A stretch of DNA of 64,000 nt from Ramlibacter paludis (lineage in GTDB: Bacteria; Pseudomonadota; Gammaproteobacteria; Burkholderiales; Burkholderiaceae_C): positions 248,001 to 312,000 of the forward strand of contig NZ_JAKLTM010000004.1 in assembly GCF_022012305.1 (NCBI RefSeq), given 5' to 3'. Below are positions 53,678 to 62,875 of this stretch, one piece after another. A program made the position numbers and the translations under genes. Within the stretch, counting starts at the first letter, position 1; the number at the start of each line of letters is the position of its first letter. A model generated the notes under the pieces. It made no database searches, was not told the origin of the DNA, and saw nothing but the letters and a program-made list of their open reading frames with translations.

Positions 53678-53854
53678 TCAGGAAAGTTCGCGCGGCGCGG
53701 GACTGGCCTCGGTGGACCAGCACGCGATGTGCAGGGACGGGTCGGCGCACTCGAAGCCGAGGGCGTAGTCGAAATCGTCCTCCGGGGCGGCGGCCATGGC
53801 CACGGCGGGGGGCAGGCCGGCGGAAGCCGGATCGGGCTGGTGCAGGTCAGGCAT
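53678..53854 (-). CDS. Small acidic protein, 58 aa, unknown
   Basis: 58 residues from ATG 53854 (MPDLHQPDPASAGLPPAV), with GGGAGAAG upstream. Acidic and without a membrane segment: PEDDFDYALGFECADPSLHIACWSTEASPAPRELS, including two Cys. No family recognised. An inverted-repeat copy of the CCTAC motif lies 77 nt upstream. Confidence 0.5.
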   Translation of the reverse strand: MPDLHQPDPASAGLPPAVAMAAAPEDDFDYALGFECADPSLHIACWSTEASPAPRELS

Positions 53855-53928
53855 GGACTTCTCCCTCAATCGAAGAGCCATTCTTGGGGCGCGCGTGCAA
53901 TCGCCCTATCCGCACAAGGCGCAAGGCA

Positions 53929-53948
53929 GCGTAGGAAGGCCCCTACGC
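53929..53948. promoter_or_regulatory. Inverted repeat GCGTAGG-N6-CCTACGC
   Basis: Two arms of the recurrent motif face each other; the minus-strand arm reads TTCCTACGC toward the 58-aa gene. It could be an operator or a double promoter element. Confidence 0.35.
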
Positions 53949-53975
53949 ATGAGCGGTAACCCTAGGGTGGGCGCG

Positions 53976-54896
<921 letters not shown>

Positions 54897-54936
54897 GGAG
54901 GAAGGAAGGGTGGGGGCCGGCCATTATCATGGGACC

Positions 54937-55230
54937 ATGAAAGATGAGGGGGCGAACGCGCCCGTCTACCAGGCGGTGCTGCTGCCCTCGGGCCGGCGCT
55001 TCAGCGCGCGCGGCGACCGGCCGCTGCTGCTGTCGGCGGCCGACGCGGGCTTCGCGCTCGCGAGCTCGTGCCGCAACGGCACCTGCCGTGCCTGCCTGCG
55101 GCCCTTGCACTCCGGGGCCGTGCGCTACCGCATCCCCTGGCCGGGACTGTTGCCGGAGGAAAAGGCGAGCGGCGGCTGGGTGCTGCCCTGCGTCGCCTTT
55201 CCCGAAGGCGACGTCGTGCTGGGGGACTAG
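54937..55230 (+). CDS. Small 2Fe-2S ferredoxin-like protein
   Basis: 97 residues from ATG 54937. The plant-type ferredoxin cluster CRNGTCRAC (C-x4-C-x2-C) and a distant Cys in LPCVAFP supply the four ligands, as in ISC-unrelated small ferredoxins and oxidoreductase ferredoxin domains. It probably carries electrons in the cytoplasm. The partner is not identified. The gene's last four bases overlap the end of the 65-aa gene on the other strand. Confidence 0.8.
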   Translation: MKDEGANAPVYQAVLLPSGRRFSARGDRPLLLSAADAGFALASSCRNGTCRACLRPLHSGAVRYRIPWPGLLPEEKASGGWVLPCVAFPEGDVVLGD

Positions 55231-55424
55231 TAATTCCCGGTGCGGTACGGGCTGCGCGGCACGTACTTGTGCTCGCCGTCGGGAATCGGTTCGGCCTTGG
55301 GGTCCGGACGGTGCTGGACGGCGTTGGTGCCCTCTTCACCCTGCGGCGGCCGCCGGCGCGGACGGTCTTCGGCCTGCTGCCTGGGCTTGCTGGAGCGTCG
55401 GTAGAGATTCATGCGACTCACCAT
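55227..55424 (-). CDS. Small basic protein, 65 aa, unknown
   Basis: Start is ATG 55424 (MVSRMNLYRRSSKPRQQ), with AAAGG upstream; ATG 55412 is a possible shorter start. The product is hydrophilic and Arg/Pro-rich (EDRPRRRPPQGEEGTNAVQHRPDPKAEPIPDGEHKYVPRSPYRTGNY), with no membrane segment. Function unknown. A GTCCTACACGG motif lies just upstream. Confidence 0.5.
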   Translation of the reverse strand: MVSRMNLYRRSSKPRQQAEDRPRRRPPQGEEGTNAVQHRPDPKAEPIPDGEHKYVPRSPYRTGNY

Positions 55425-55442
55425 AGTGAGCGCCTTTCGCGG

Positions 55443-55454
55443 CCCGTGTAGGAC
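55443..55454 (-). promoter_or_regulatory. GTCCTACACGGG motif (recurrent in window)
   Basis: Oriented toward the 65-aa gene, 19 nt before its ATG (31 nt before the alternative start). The short spacing favours an operator over a -35 element at this copy. Confidence 0.3.
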
Positions 55455-55526
55455 GAGCCCCCTGCGCTTGTCCGCTGGCTGCCGACGGGGCGGGACGCGC
55501 GCGTCAACAATGGCATAGTCCCGCGG

Positions 55527-56294
55527 ATGCGCGACATGATTTTTTTCCTGGCGATGGGCGTGGCGGCAATCGCCGCCACCGCCGCGCCGGTGCGTTTCGA
55601 GGACACCATCGCGCAACGCACGCTGGCTTGCACCAGCTGCCACGGCCGCGAAGGCCGTGCCGGTCCGGACGGCTACTACCCGCGCCTGGCCGGCAAGCCG
55701 CAGGGCTACCTGTACAACCAGCTGTTGAACTTCCGCGAAGGCCGCCGGCACTACGGCTTGATGAGCGCCCTGCTCGATCCGCTGTCCGATGCCTACCTGT
55801 ACGAGATCGCGCAGCACTTCGCTTCGCTCGACGTGCCTTACCCGCCGCCGCAGCCCGCGGGCGCGCCACCAGAAGTGCTGGAGCGGGGCCGCGCGCTCAC
55901 CTTGCACGGCGACCCCGCGCGCCAGCTGCCCGCCTGCATCAGCTGCCACGGCAAGGCCTTGACCGGCGTGCAGCCCGCCGTGCCGGGCCTGCTGGGCCTG
56001 TCGCGCGATTACCTCAATGCGCAGCTGGGCGCGTGGCGCACCGGCCAGCGGCGCGCGCATGTGCCCGACTGCATGGGCGAGATCGCGCGCCGGCTCGAGC
56101 CGGAAGACCTGGCGGCGGTCACCGCCTTCCTTGCGGCCGAAGCGTTGCCGCGCAATCCCAAACCTGCCGCGGCCCCGGTGGCGGTTGCGCCCGTGCGGCA
56201 CAAGGGCCGGCGCGGGGCACCCGCCGCGGCCGTCGAACCCCCACCGCCGATGCGCTGCGGATCCGCGCAGGCGCCGGCCGGAGCCAGGCCATGA
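55527..56294 (+). CDS. Periplasmic diheme cytochrome c (c4-like)
   Basis: 255 residues with a signal peptide (MIFFLAMGVAAIAATAAP). Two heme-binding CXXCH motifs, CTSCH (residues about 36-40) and CISCH (about 138-142), and the repeat GREGRAGPDGYYPRLAGKPQGYLYNQLLNFREGRR give the cytochrome c4-like two-domain fold. The C-terminal 50 residues are Pro/Ala-rich and may bind a partner. The stop overlaps the start of the next cytochrome gene (ATGA), so both are made together. Confidence 0.87.
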   Translation: MRDMIFFLAMGVAAIAATAAPVRFEDTIAQRTLACTSCHGREGRAGPDGYYPRLAGKPQGYLYNQLLNFREGRRHYGLMSALLDPLSDAYLYEIAQHFASLDVPYPPPQPAGAPPEVLERGRALTLHGDPARQLPACISCHGKALTGVQPAVPGLLGLSRDYLNAQLGAWRTGQRRAHVPDCMGEIARRLEPEDLAAVTAFLAAEALPRNPKPAAAPVAVAPVRHKGRRGAPAAAVEPPPPMRCGSAQAPAGARP

Positions 56295-57571
56295 TCAAGC
56301 GCGTGCTCTGGGCGTTGCTGGCGCTGCTGCTGGCCGGCGCGGCGCTGGTGTGGATGATCAACTTCGGCAGCGGCCCGCGCATCCAGGACCTGGCGCCGAC
56401 GGCGGCGCCCAGCGGCGAGCAGGTCGCGCGCGGCGCCTACCTGGCACGCGTGGGCAACTGCATGCTGTGCCACACCGAGCGCGGCGGCCCGCCCTATGCC
56501 GGCGGCCGGCCGATCGCCACGCCTTTCGGCACGGTGTTCTCCAGCAACCTCACGCCCGATGCGCGCACCGGCATCGGCAGCTGGTCGGCCGCGCACTTCC
56601 GGCGCGCGCTGCACGAAGGGCGGTCCCGCGACGGCCGCCTGCTGTACCCCGCCTTCCCCTACACGCACACGACACTGGTGACCGGCGCCGATGCGGATGC
56701 CCTCTTCGACTACCTGCGCAGCCTGCCGCCGGTGAACCGTCCCAACCGGCTGCATCGCCTGCGCTTTCCCTACGACAGCCAGGCGGCGCTGGCCGTGTGG
56801 CGCACGCTGTACTTCCGGCCGGAGAAGTTCGAGGAGGACGCGGCCCACACGCCCGAGTGGAACCGCGGCGCCTACCTCGTGCGCGGCCTGGGCCACTGCG
56901 GCGCCTGCCACACCGCGCGCAACGCACTGGGCGGCTCGCGCGACCTGGCCGACCTGTCGGGCGGGCTGATCCCGATGCAGAACTGGTACGCGCCTTCGCT
57001 GTCCTCGCCCAACCAGGCCGGTGTCGCGGAGTGGCCGATTGCGGAGATCGAGCAGCTGCTGTCCACCGGCGCCTCGCGCAATGCGATGGTGCAAGGGCCC
57101 ATGGGCGAGGTGGTGCTGCACAGCCTGCAATACCTGGAGCCGGTCGACATCCGCGCGATCGCGGTATTCCTCAAAAGCCTGCCGCCCACGGGCGGCGACA
57201 GCGATCCGCGTGAAGTGCCGCAAGCCGGCGCGCAGCTCCTGGCACGCGGCGGCAAGATCTACGAGCAGCACTGCGCCGGCTGCCACGGCGACGCGGGGCA
57301 AGGCGTGCCCAATGCCTATCCGGCGCTGGCCGGCAACCGCGCGATCACGCTGCCGGTGACCGCCAACCTGGTGCAGGTGGTGCTGAACGGCGGCTTCGCG
57401 CCGGCCACGCGCGGCAACCCGCGGCCCTTCGGCATGCCGCCCTTCGCGATGCAGCTGAGCGATGCGGACGTCGCTGCCGTGCTGACCTTCGTACGCGCGT
57501 CCTGGGGCAACCGCGCGGCACCGGTGTCGGAGCTGGAAGTGACCCAGCAACGCAGCAGCGCGCGACCATAA
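56291..57571 (+). CDS. Triheme cytochrome c, alcohol dehydrogenase cytochrome subunit type
   Basis: 426 residues with one N-terminal transmembrane helix (residues about 4-22). Three CXXCH motifs, CMLCH, CGACH and CAGCH, and typical SNLTPDARTGIGSWSAAHFRRALHEGRSRDGRLLYPAFPYTHTT are those of cytochrome subunits of membrane alcohol or aldehyde dehydrogenases. It should pass electrons from a periplasmic dehydrogenase toward quinone or oxidase. No dehydrogenase gene is adjacent, so its electron donor is unknown. Confidence 0.88.
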   Translation: MIKRVLWALLALLLAGAALVWMINFGSGPRIQDLAPTAAPSGEQVARGAYLARVGNCMLCHTERGGPPYAGGRPIATPFGTVFSSNLTPDARTGIGSWSAAHFRRALHEGRSRDGRLLYPAFPYTHTTLVTGADADALFDYLRSLPPVNRPNRLHRLRFPYDSQAALAVWRTLYFRPEKFEEDAAHTPEWNRGAYLVRGLGHCGACHTARNALGGSRDLADLSGGLIPMQNWYAPSLSSPNQAGVAEWPIAEIEQLLSTGASRNAMVQGPMGEVVLHSLQYLEPVDIRAIAVFLKSLPPTGGDSDPREVPQAGAQLLARGGKIYEQHCAGCHGDAGQGVPNAYPALAGNRAITLPVTANLVQVVLNGGFAPATRGNPRPFGMPPFAMQLSDADVAAVLTFVRASWGNRAAPVSELEVTQQRSSARP

Positions 57572-57577
57572 TCCGCC

Positions 57578-58054
57578 ATGGCTTTGCGACGCGTCCACCT
57601 CCCGCCCGAAGTGCCCGGCCAGTTGTGGCTGGGCTCGATGCCGGGCCGCTTCGAAGCCTGGTCGGCTTTCGAGGCGCAGGCCGACCGCACGCGGCTGCGG
57701 CTGGTGGTGTGCCTGACCCCGCGCCAAGAGCTGGCCGAACTCTCGCCCGACTATCACGCGGCCGTGGTGGCGGGGCGCGTCAACTTCCGCTGGCAGCAGG
57801 TGGCGATGCGCAACTTCGGCGTGCCCGAAGACCCGGCGGCCTTCCGCCGCGACATCGCCAACGTCGTCACCGCGCTCCAGACCGGCGACGCCGTGCTGCT
57901 GCACTGCGCCGCCGGGCTGGGCCGCACCGGCACCGCCGCCGCCTGCGTCCTCAAGGCCCTGGGGCTGGACACCGGCGAGGCACTGCAGCGCGTGCGCGAG
58001 GCCGGGTCGAATCCGCAGAATGCGGAGCAGTCGGGGCTGGTCGACTGGTTCTAG
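57578..58054 (+). CDS. Dual-specificity-type protein phosphatase
   Basis: 158 residues with no signal peptide. The P-loop HCAAGLGRTG holds the catalytic Cys110 and Arg116 (C-x5-R). The upstream part LWLGSMPGRFEAWSAFEA and VVCLTPRQELAELSPDY fit small bacterial tyrosine phosphatases. It should remove phosphate from Tyr (perhaps Ser/Thr) residues of cytoplasmic proteins. It follows the cytochrome gene after six bp. Confidence 0.82.
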   Translation: MALRRVHLPPEVPGQLWLGSMPGRFEAWSAFEAQADRTRLRLVVCLTPRQELAELSPDYHAAVVAGRVNFRWQQVAMRNFGVPEDPAAFRRDIANVVTALQTGDAVLLHCAAGLGRTGTAAACVLKALGLDTGEALQRVREAGSNPQNAEQSGLVDWF

Positions 58055-58057
58055 GGG

Positions 58058-58087
58058 CCCTGGATCCCCGCCTGCGCGGGGATGACA
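58058..58087. repeat. REP-like palindrome
   Basis: CTGGATCCCCGCCTGCGCGGG and GGATGAC form an extended hairpin (ATCCCCGC ... GCGGGGAT). The same wording is frequent as scattered intergenic repeats in many GC-rich proteobacteria. It sits between the phosphatase and atpE-like genes and may also act as a terminator for both. Confidence 0.55.
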
Positions 58088-58378
<291 letters not shown>

Positions 58379-58864
58379 TCATGCTGGCGATGACGCGGGA
58401 GGTAATGCGGTGATGCGCTGGGAGGCGACGGCTTGCAGTTCGTCCCCCGTGACGAGGTGCGGTGCGATCTCGGCGAGCGGACGCAGCACGAAGGCGCGTT
58501 CGCGCATGCGCGGATGCGGCACGACGAGCGACGCGCTGCCAACCTGCGCCGAGCCGTACAGGAGCAGGTCCAGGTCCAGCGTGCGCGGCGCGTTGCGGTA
58601 AGGCCGCTCGCGCCCGGCGCCCTGCTCGATCGTTTGCAGCTGCGCGAGCAAGGCATAGGGGTCGAGGGCGGTGGAAATCGCCGCGACTGCGTTGACGTAG
58701 TCAGGCCCGCCCGCATCGATCGGCTCGGAGCGGTAGAAGGACGAACGTGCAAGCACCGACGTTGCCGGCAGCTGCGCGAGCGAAGCCAGGGCGTCGTTCA
58801 GCGCCCGCGCGGGATCGCCGAGGTTCGCGCCCAGCCCCACGTAGGCAGTGACCGGGTCGCGCAT
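58379..58864 (-). CDS. folK: 6-hydroxymethyl-dihydropterin pyrophosphokinase
   Basis: 161 residues from ATG 58864 (MRDPVTAYVGLGANLGDP); a longer open frame upstream lies inside pcnB. Hallmark HPPK residues are GLGANLGDP, NAVAAI, and the signature RTLDLDLLLYG (residues about 95-105) with ATP and metal contacts. It transfers pyrophosphate from ATP to 6-hydroxymethyl-dihydropterin in folate synthesis. Lies four bp after pcnB, the common Burkholderiales order, and before the extra atpE. Confidence 0.93.
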   Translation of the reverse strand: MRDPVTAYVGLGANLGDPARALNDALASLAQLPATSVLARSSFYRSEPIDAGGPDYVNAVAAISTALDPYALLAQLQTIEQGAGRERPYRNAPRTLDLDLLLYGSAQVGSASLVVPHPRMRERAFVLRPLAEIAPHLVTGDELQAVASQRITALPPASSPA

Positions 58865-58868
58865 GGCC

Positions 58869-60425
58869 TCAGGACGAAGCGTCCTGTCCCTGGCCGTCGC
58901 CGCCGCCCTGCCCCGCGGGCTTGCGGCGGCGCCGCCGGCGCTTGCGCGGGGCGTCGGCGCTGGCGCTGCCGGCTTCCGCATCCTCGGCCTCGGGGGCCAC
59001 GGAATCGGGCGCGGATTCGTCGCGCGGCGGCGCCGGCGGCCGCGGCTTGCGCACGCCGCGCTGGTGCTTCTGCTGCTCGTCGCGCAGCTGCATCACCAGG
59101 TCCTCGCGCACGGCGTCGCTGGCCTGGCTGAACTCCTGCCACCAGTCGGCCAGCACCACGTCCACTTCGCCGATGTCGGCGCGCAGGCGCATGAAGTCGA
59201 AGGCGGCGCGGAAGCGCGGCTGCTCCACCAGGCTGAAGGGCGTGCTGCCCATGCGCTTCTCGAAGCGCGGCTGCATCATCCAGATCTCGCGCATGTCGGC
59301 GCCGAGCTTGCCGCGGCCCGAGATGTCGCCGATGCGCGACTCGAACACTTCGTCGATCGCTTCCTGCAGCGCCGGGAAAGGATGCTGCCGGCGGGCGAGA
59401 CGGGCGGCCCAGCCGTCGCGCACGTCCGCCCACAGCACGCAGGCCAGGAGGAAGCTGGGCGCCACCGGCTTGTTCTCGGAGACGCGGCGGTCGGTGTCCT
59501 GCAGCGCCGCGCGCACGAAGGGCTGCTCGGCGCGCTCGACCACCAGGTCCAGCAGCGGATAGATGCCGCGTGCCATGCCGAGGAACTTCAGCTGCTCGAT
59601 CGTGGCCAGCGAGTGGCCCGTCTGCAGCAGCTTGAGCATTTCGTCGAACAGGCGGCTTTGCGGCACTTCCTGCAGCAGCGACAGGCTGGGCAGCAGCGGC
59701 GCCTTGGTCTTGGGATCGAACTTGAAGCCCAGCGCCGCCAGCTTGGCGGAGAAGCGCACCGCGCGGATGATGCGCACCGGGTCCTCGCGGTAGCGCGCAG
59801 CGGGGTCGCCGATCATGCGCAGCACCAGCTTCTTCGCGTCCTTGATGCCGCCGTGGTAGTCGACCACCACGCGCCGCTCGGGGTCGTAGTACATCGCGTT
59901 GATCGTGAAGTCGCGGCGCGCCGCGTCCTCTTCCTGCGGGCCCCAGACGTTGTCGCGCAGCACGCGGCCGGCGGAGTCGACGGCGTGCTTCATGCCCGCC
60001 AGCTGGCTCTTGCTGGTGCGCTCGTTGCCGCTGACGGATTCCGCCGCGGCGCTGTCCATGTAGGCGCGGAAGGTCGAGACCTCGATCACCTCGTGCTCGC
60101 GCCCGCGGCCGTAGACCACGTGGACGATGCGGAAGCGCCGGCCGATGATGAAGGCGCGGCGGAACAGCCCCTTCACCTGCTCCGGCGTGGCGCTGGTGGC
60201 CACGTCGAAGTCCTTGGGCCGCAGCCCGAGCAGCAGGTCGCGCACGGCGCCGCCGACGATGTAGGCCTCGAAGCCCGCTTCCTTGAGCGTGTGCACCACG
60301 TTGAGGGCGCGCTCGTCGACCAGCGTGGGGTCGATCGCGTGCTCTTCGGGGCCGACTTCCTGGCGCTTGCCGAACTTCGGCGGCTTGCCGCCCCCGAGCA
60401 GGTTTTCGATGAACTTTTTAATCAT
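58869..60425 (-). CDS. pcnB: Poly(A) polymerase I
   Basis: 518 residues. The nucleotidyltransferase head is YIVGGAVRDLLLGLRPKDFDVATSA with the Asp pair DFD, and the second acidic motif is in EVSTFR. The middle has RRDFTINAMYYD and DPVRIIRAVRF. The C-terminal 60 residues are Arg/Lys-rich (PRKRRRRRRKPAGQGG), a normal nucleic-acid-binding tail. It adds 3' poly(A) tails that promote mRNA decay. It overlaps the HAD gene by eight bases and precedes folK. Confidence 0.95.
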   Translation of the reverse strand: MIKKFIENLLGGGKPPKFGKRQEVGPEEHAIDPTLVDERALNVVHTLKEAGFEAYIVGGAVRDLLLGLRPKDFDVATSATPEQVKGLFRRAFIIGRRFRIVHVVYGRGREHEVIEVSTFRAYMDSAAAESVSGNERTSKSQLAGMKHAVDSAGRVLRDNVWGPQEEDAARRDFTINAMYYDPERRVVVDYHGGIKDAKKLVLRMIGDPAARYREDPVRIIRAVRFSAKLAALGFKFDPKTKAPLLPSLSLLQEVPQSRLFDEMLKLLQTGHSLATIEQLKFLGMARGIYPLLDLVVERAEQPFVRAALQDTDRRVSENKPVAPSFLLACVLWADVRDGWAARLARRQHPFPALQEAIDEVFESRIGDISGRGKLGADMREIWMMQPRFEKRMGSTPFSLVEQPRFRAAFDFMRLRADIGEVDVVLADWWQEFSQASDAVREDLVMQLRDEQQKHQRGVRKPRPPAPPRDESAPDSVAPEAEDAEAGSASADAPRKRRRRRRKPAGQGGGDGQGQDASS

Positions 60426-61101
60426 TGGTATCGGTGAACAGGTCGAGGATACGCCAGCCGCGCTCCAGGGCGATGGCGCGCAGCCGCGGGTCCGGATTGG
60501 TGGCGACCGGATGGTCGACCTTCTCCAGCAGCGGCAGGTCGTTGGTGGAGTCCGAATAGAAGGTCGTTTCCACGTCCAGCCAGTCCTGGCCGCGCGCGCG
60601 CAGCCAGTCGGCGACGCGTACCACCTTGCCCTCGCGCATCGAAGGCACGCCGGCGATTTCGCCGGTGATCCAGCCGCCGGCGTCGCGCACGAGGTCGACA
60701 GCGATCAGCTCCGGCACGCCGAAAGCCTCGGCGATCGGACGCGTCACCAGCTCGTTGGTCGCCGTCACGATGGCCACCGCGTCGCCGGCCTGCTGGTGGG
60801 ACCGCACGAGGTCGACGGCCGCGGCACGCAGCGGCAGGATGTGCTGCCGCATGAAGCGGGCATGCGCATCCGCATAAGCCGCTGCGCCCTTCAGGCGCAG
60901 GGCTTCGGTGGCGAAGCGCACGTAGTCGTGCACGTCCAGCGTGCCGGCGACGTAGTGCGCGTAGAACTGGTCGTTGCGGCGCTTGAACTCCACGCGATCG
61001 GTCCACCCGATCTCCTGGGTGAATTCGCCCCAGGTGTAGTCCGAATCGATCGGCAGCAGCGTGTGATCGAGGTCGAACAGCGCAATCCGGGGTTTGCTCA
61101 C
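60418..61101 (-). CDS. HAD-IB family phosphatase (SerB-like)
   Basis: 227 residues from GTG 61101. HAD motifs: the nucleophile Asp in ALFDLDHTLL, the Thr/Ser of IVTATN, and DxxxD in YSDSTNDLPLL. This is a SerB-like IB-type phosphatase; family members hydrolyse phosphoserine or related small phosphates. The GTG overlaps the hda stop and the stop overlaps pcnB by eight bases, so translation is coupled through the block. Confidence 0.88.
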   Translation of the reverse strand: MSKPRIALFDLDHTLLPIDSDYTWGEFTQEIGWTDRVEFKRRNDQFYAHYVAGTLDVHDYVRFATEALRLKGAAAYADAHARFMRQHILPLRAAAVDLVRSHQQAGDAVAIVTATNELVTRPIAEAFGVPELIAVDLVRDAGGWITGEIAGVPSMREGKVVRVADWLRARGQDWLDVETTFYSDSTNDLPLLEKVDHPVATNPDPRLRAIALERGWRILDLFTDTND

Positions 61102-61778
61102 TCGCTCTCCAGCATGGATCGGATCAGGGGAATGGTGATGGCGCGCTGCGTCTGCAGCGCATAGGCATCGAGGTGGTCCAGCAGCTGCATCAGGCTGGCG
61201 AGGTCGCGCGAGAAGCGCGAGAGGATGAAGTCCATCACCTCGTCGCTGAGGAACACGCCGCGCGCGTCGGCCGCCTGGCGCAGCACCGCGCGGCGCTCGG
61301 GCTCGCTCAGCACGTGCAGCTGGAACACGTGGCCCCAGCCCAGGCGCGTGCGAAGGTCCTCGCGCAGCTGCAGCTGCACGGGTGCATGCAGGCCGGCGGA
61401 CAGCACGCCGCGCTGCAGGGCCTGCGCCTGCACGAACCAGGAGAAGGCGGCCTGCTGCTGCACCGCCGAATAGAGATGCACGTCGTCGAGCAGCACGACC
61501 GCCCAGCGTTCGTCGAAGGGCGGCGGCTCCGCCAGCGAAGGATCGAGCCAGCCGGTGGCGGCGCCCTGCTCCCGCAGGCTCTCCTCCACCGCGCGCAGCA
61601 GGTGCGTCTTGCCGCTGCCCGGCTGGCCCCAGAGGTAGGTCGGCACCGGCGAGCGGGTCGGGTTGCCGGCCCAGAGCTGCAGGTGCCTCCAGGCCGCTTC
61701 GTTGGGGCCGGCGAGGAAGCTCGCGAGGCTGGGCGCGCGGGCCAGGCCGATGTCGAGTGCGAGTTGCTTCATCGGCAT
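61098..61778 (-). CDS. hda: DnaA regulatory inactivator Hda
   Basis: 226 residues from ATG 61778 (MPMKQLALDIGLARAPSLASFLAG); a shorter start at 61772 is possible. A DnaA-like AAA+ domain has Walker A GQPGSGKTHLL and Walker B VLLDDVHLY, and the QLALDIG start holds the clamp-binding motif. Hda with the sliding clamp stimulates hydrolysis of DnaA-bound ATP and limits re-initiation. It follows the AI-2E transporter gene and overlaps the HAD gene by four bases. Confidence 0.93.
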   Translation of the reverse strand: MPMKQLALDIGLARAPSLASFLAGPNEAAWRHLQLWAGNPTRSPVPTYLWGQPGSGKTHLLRAVEESLREQGAATGWLDPSLAEPPPFDERWAVVLLDDVHLYSAVQQQAAFSWFVQAQALQRGVLSAGLHAPVQLQLREDLRTRLGWGHVFQLHVLSEPERRAVLRQAADARGVFLSDEVMDFILSRFSRDLASLMQLLDHLDAYALQTQRAITIPLIRSMLESE

Positions 61779-61783
61779 GGCGC

Positions 61784-62854
61784 TCACCCGTGGTACAGCT
61801 GGCTGGCGAGGTAGCCGCTGCGCGCGCGCCGCACGGCCACCAGCAGCACCGCGCTGGCCGGCAGGGCGACCAGCACGCCGACGAAGCCGAACAACTGGCC
61901 GAAGGCGAGCAGCGCGAAGATCACGGCCAGCGGATGCAGGCCGATGCGCTCGCCGACGAAGCGCGGCGTGAGGTAGAAGCCTTCGATCACCTGGCCGGAG
62001 CCGTAGACCACGCCCACCATCACCAGCGCCTTGATCGAAGCGAATTCGAGGAAGCCGGCCATCAGCGCCAGCACCAGCCCGATGCCGAAGCCGACGTAGG
62101 GCACGAACATCGCCAGGCCGGTGAACACGCCGATCGGCACGGCGAGGTCGAGCCCGAACAGTGCCAGGCCCGTGCTGTAGAAGATCGCCATCACGACCAT
62201 CACCAGCAGCTGGCCGCGCAGGTACTGGCCCAGCACCTGGTCGGCCTCCGCCGTGAAGGCATCGACGCCGGGACGCGCACGCGGCGGCACCAGTTCGAGC
62301 ACGCGCGCGACCACCTGCTTCCAGTCCATCAGCAGGTAGAACAGCGCCACCGGGATCAGCACCAGGTAGCCGACGACGGTGAGCGCGACGTTGCCACCCA
62401 TCTTGACCGACGACCAGATCGAGCCGAGGCCGAGGCCGCTGCCGGTGCTGAGGTAGTCCACCAGCTGGGCGCGCAGGCTTTGCAGGTCCAGCGAGATCTT
62501 CAGGCCGAACTCCGCCAGCAGCGGCGACAGCGCCGCATGCAGGCGGTCGAACAGGACCGGCAGCTGCTCGCGCATCAGCGGCAGCTCCTTCACCAGCACC
62601 GGCACGATCAGCAGCACCAGCGACACCAGCGCCAGCAGCACGATCAATTCCACCAGCACCACCGCCAGCACGCGCGGCATGCGGCCGCGCCCCATGTCGT
62701 CGAGCCGGTCCACCAGCGGCGTCAGCGCATAGGCCAGCACCGCGGCCACCACGAAGGGCGCCAGCACCGGGCCGAGCGCGCGCAGCACGAGCACGGCCAG
62801 GAGCGCGATGCCCAGCCAGGTTGCGGCCCGCTTCTGCGTGGGGGTGAATTGCAT
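61784..62854 (-). CDS. AI-2E family transporter
   Basis: 356 residues with about eight transmembrane helices. The first pair is WLGIALLAVLVLRALGPVLAPFVVAAVLAYALTPLVDRL. Middle regions PYVGFGIGLVLALMAGFLEF and the end VIFALLAFGQLFGFVGVLVALPASAVLLVAVR follow the family. Members (YdiK/PerM/TqsA type) are proposed exporters of small molecules; evidence for AI-2 is mixed. It lies between the AIR-synthase-like gene and hda, as in other Burkholderiales. Confidence 0.88.
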   Translation of the reverse strand: MQFTPTQKRAATWLGIALLAVLVLRALGPVLAPFVVAAVLAYALTPLVDRLDDMGRGRMPRVLAVVLVELIVLLALVSLVLLIVPVLVKELPLMREQLPVLFDRLHAALSPLLAEFGLKISLDLQSLRAQLVDYLSTGSGLGLGSIWSSVKMGGNVALTVVGYLVLIPVALFYLLMDWKQVVARVLELVPPRARPGVDAFTAEADQVLGQYLRGQLLVMVVMAIFYSTGLALFGLDLAVPIGVFTGLAMFVPYVGFGIGLVLALMAGFLEFASIKALVMVGVVYGSGQVIEGFYLTPRFVGERIGLHPLAVIFALLAFGQLFGFVGVLVALPASAVLLVAVRRARSGYLASQLYHG

Positions 62855-62875
62855 GCGAGGGAAAGCGCGCCTTTT

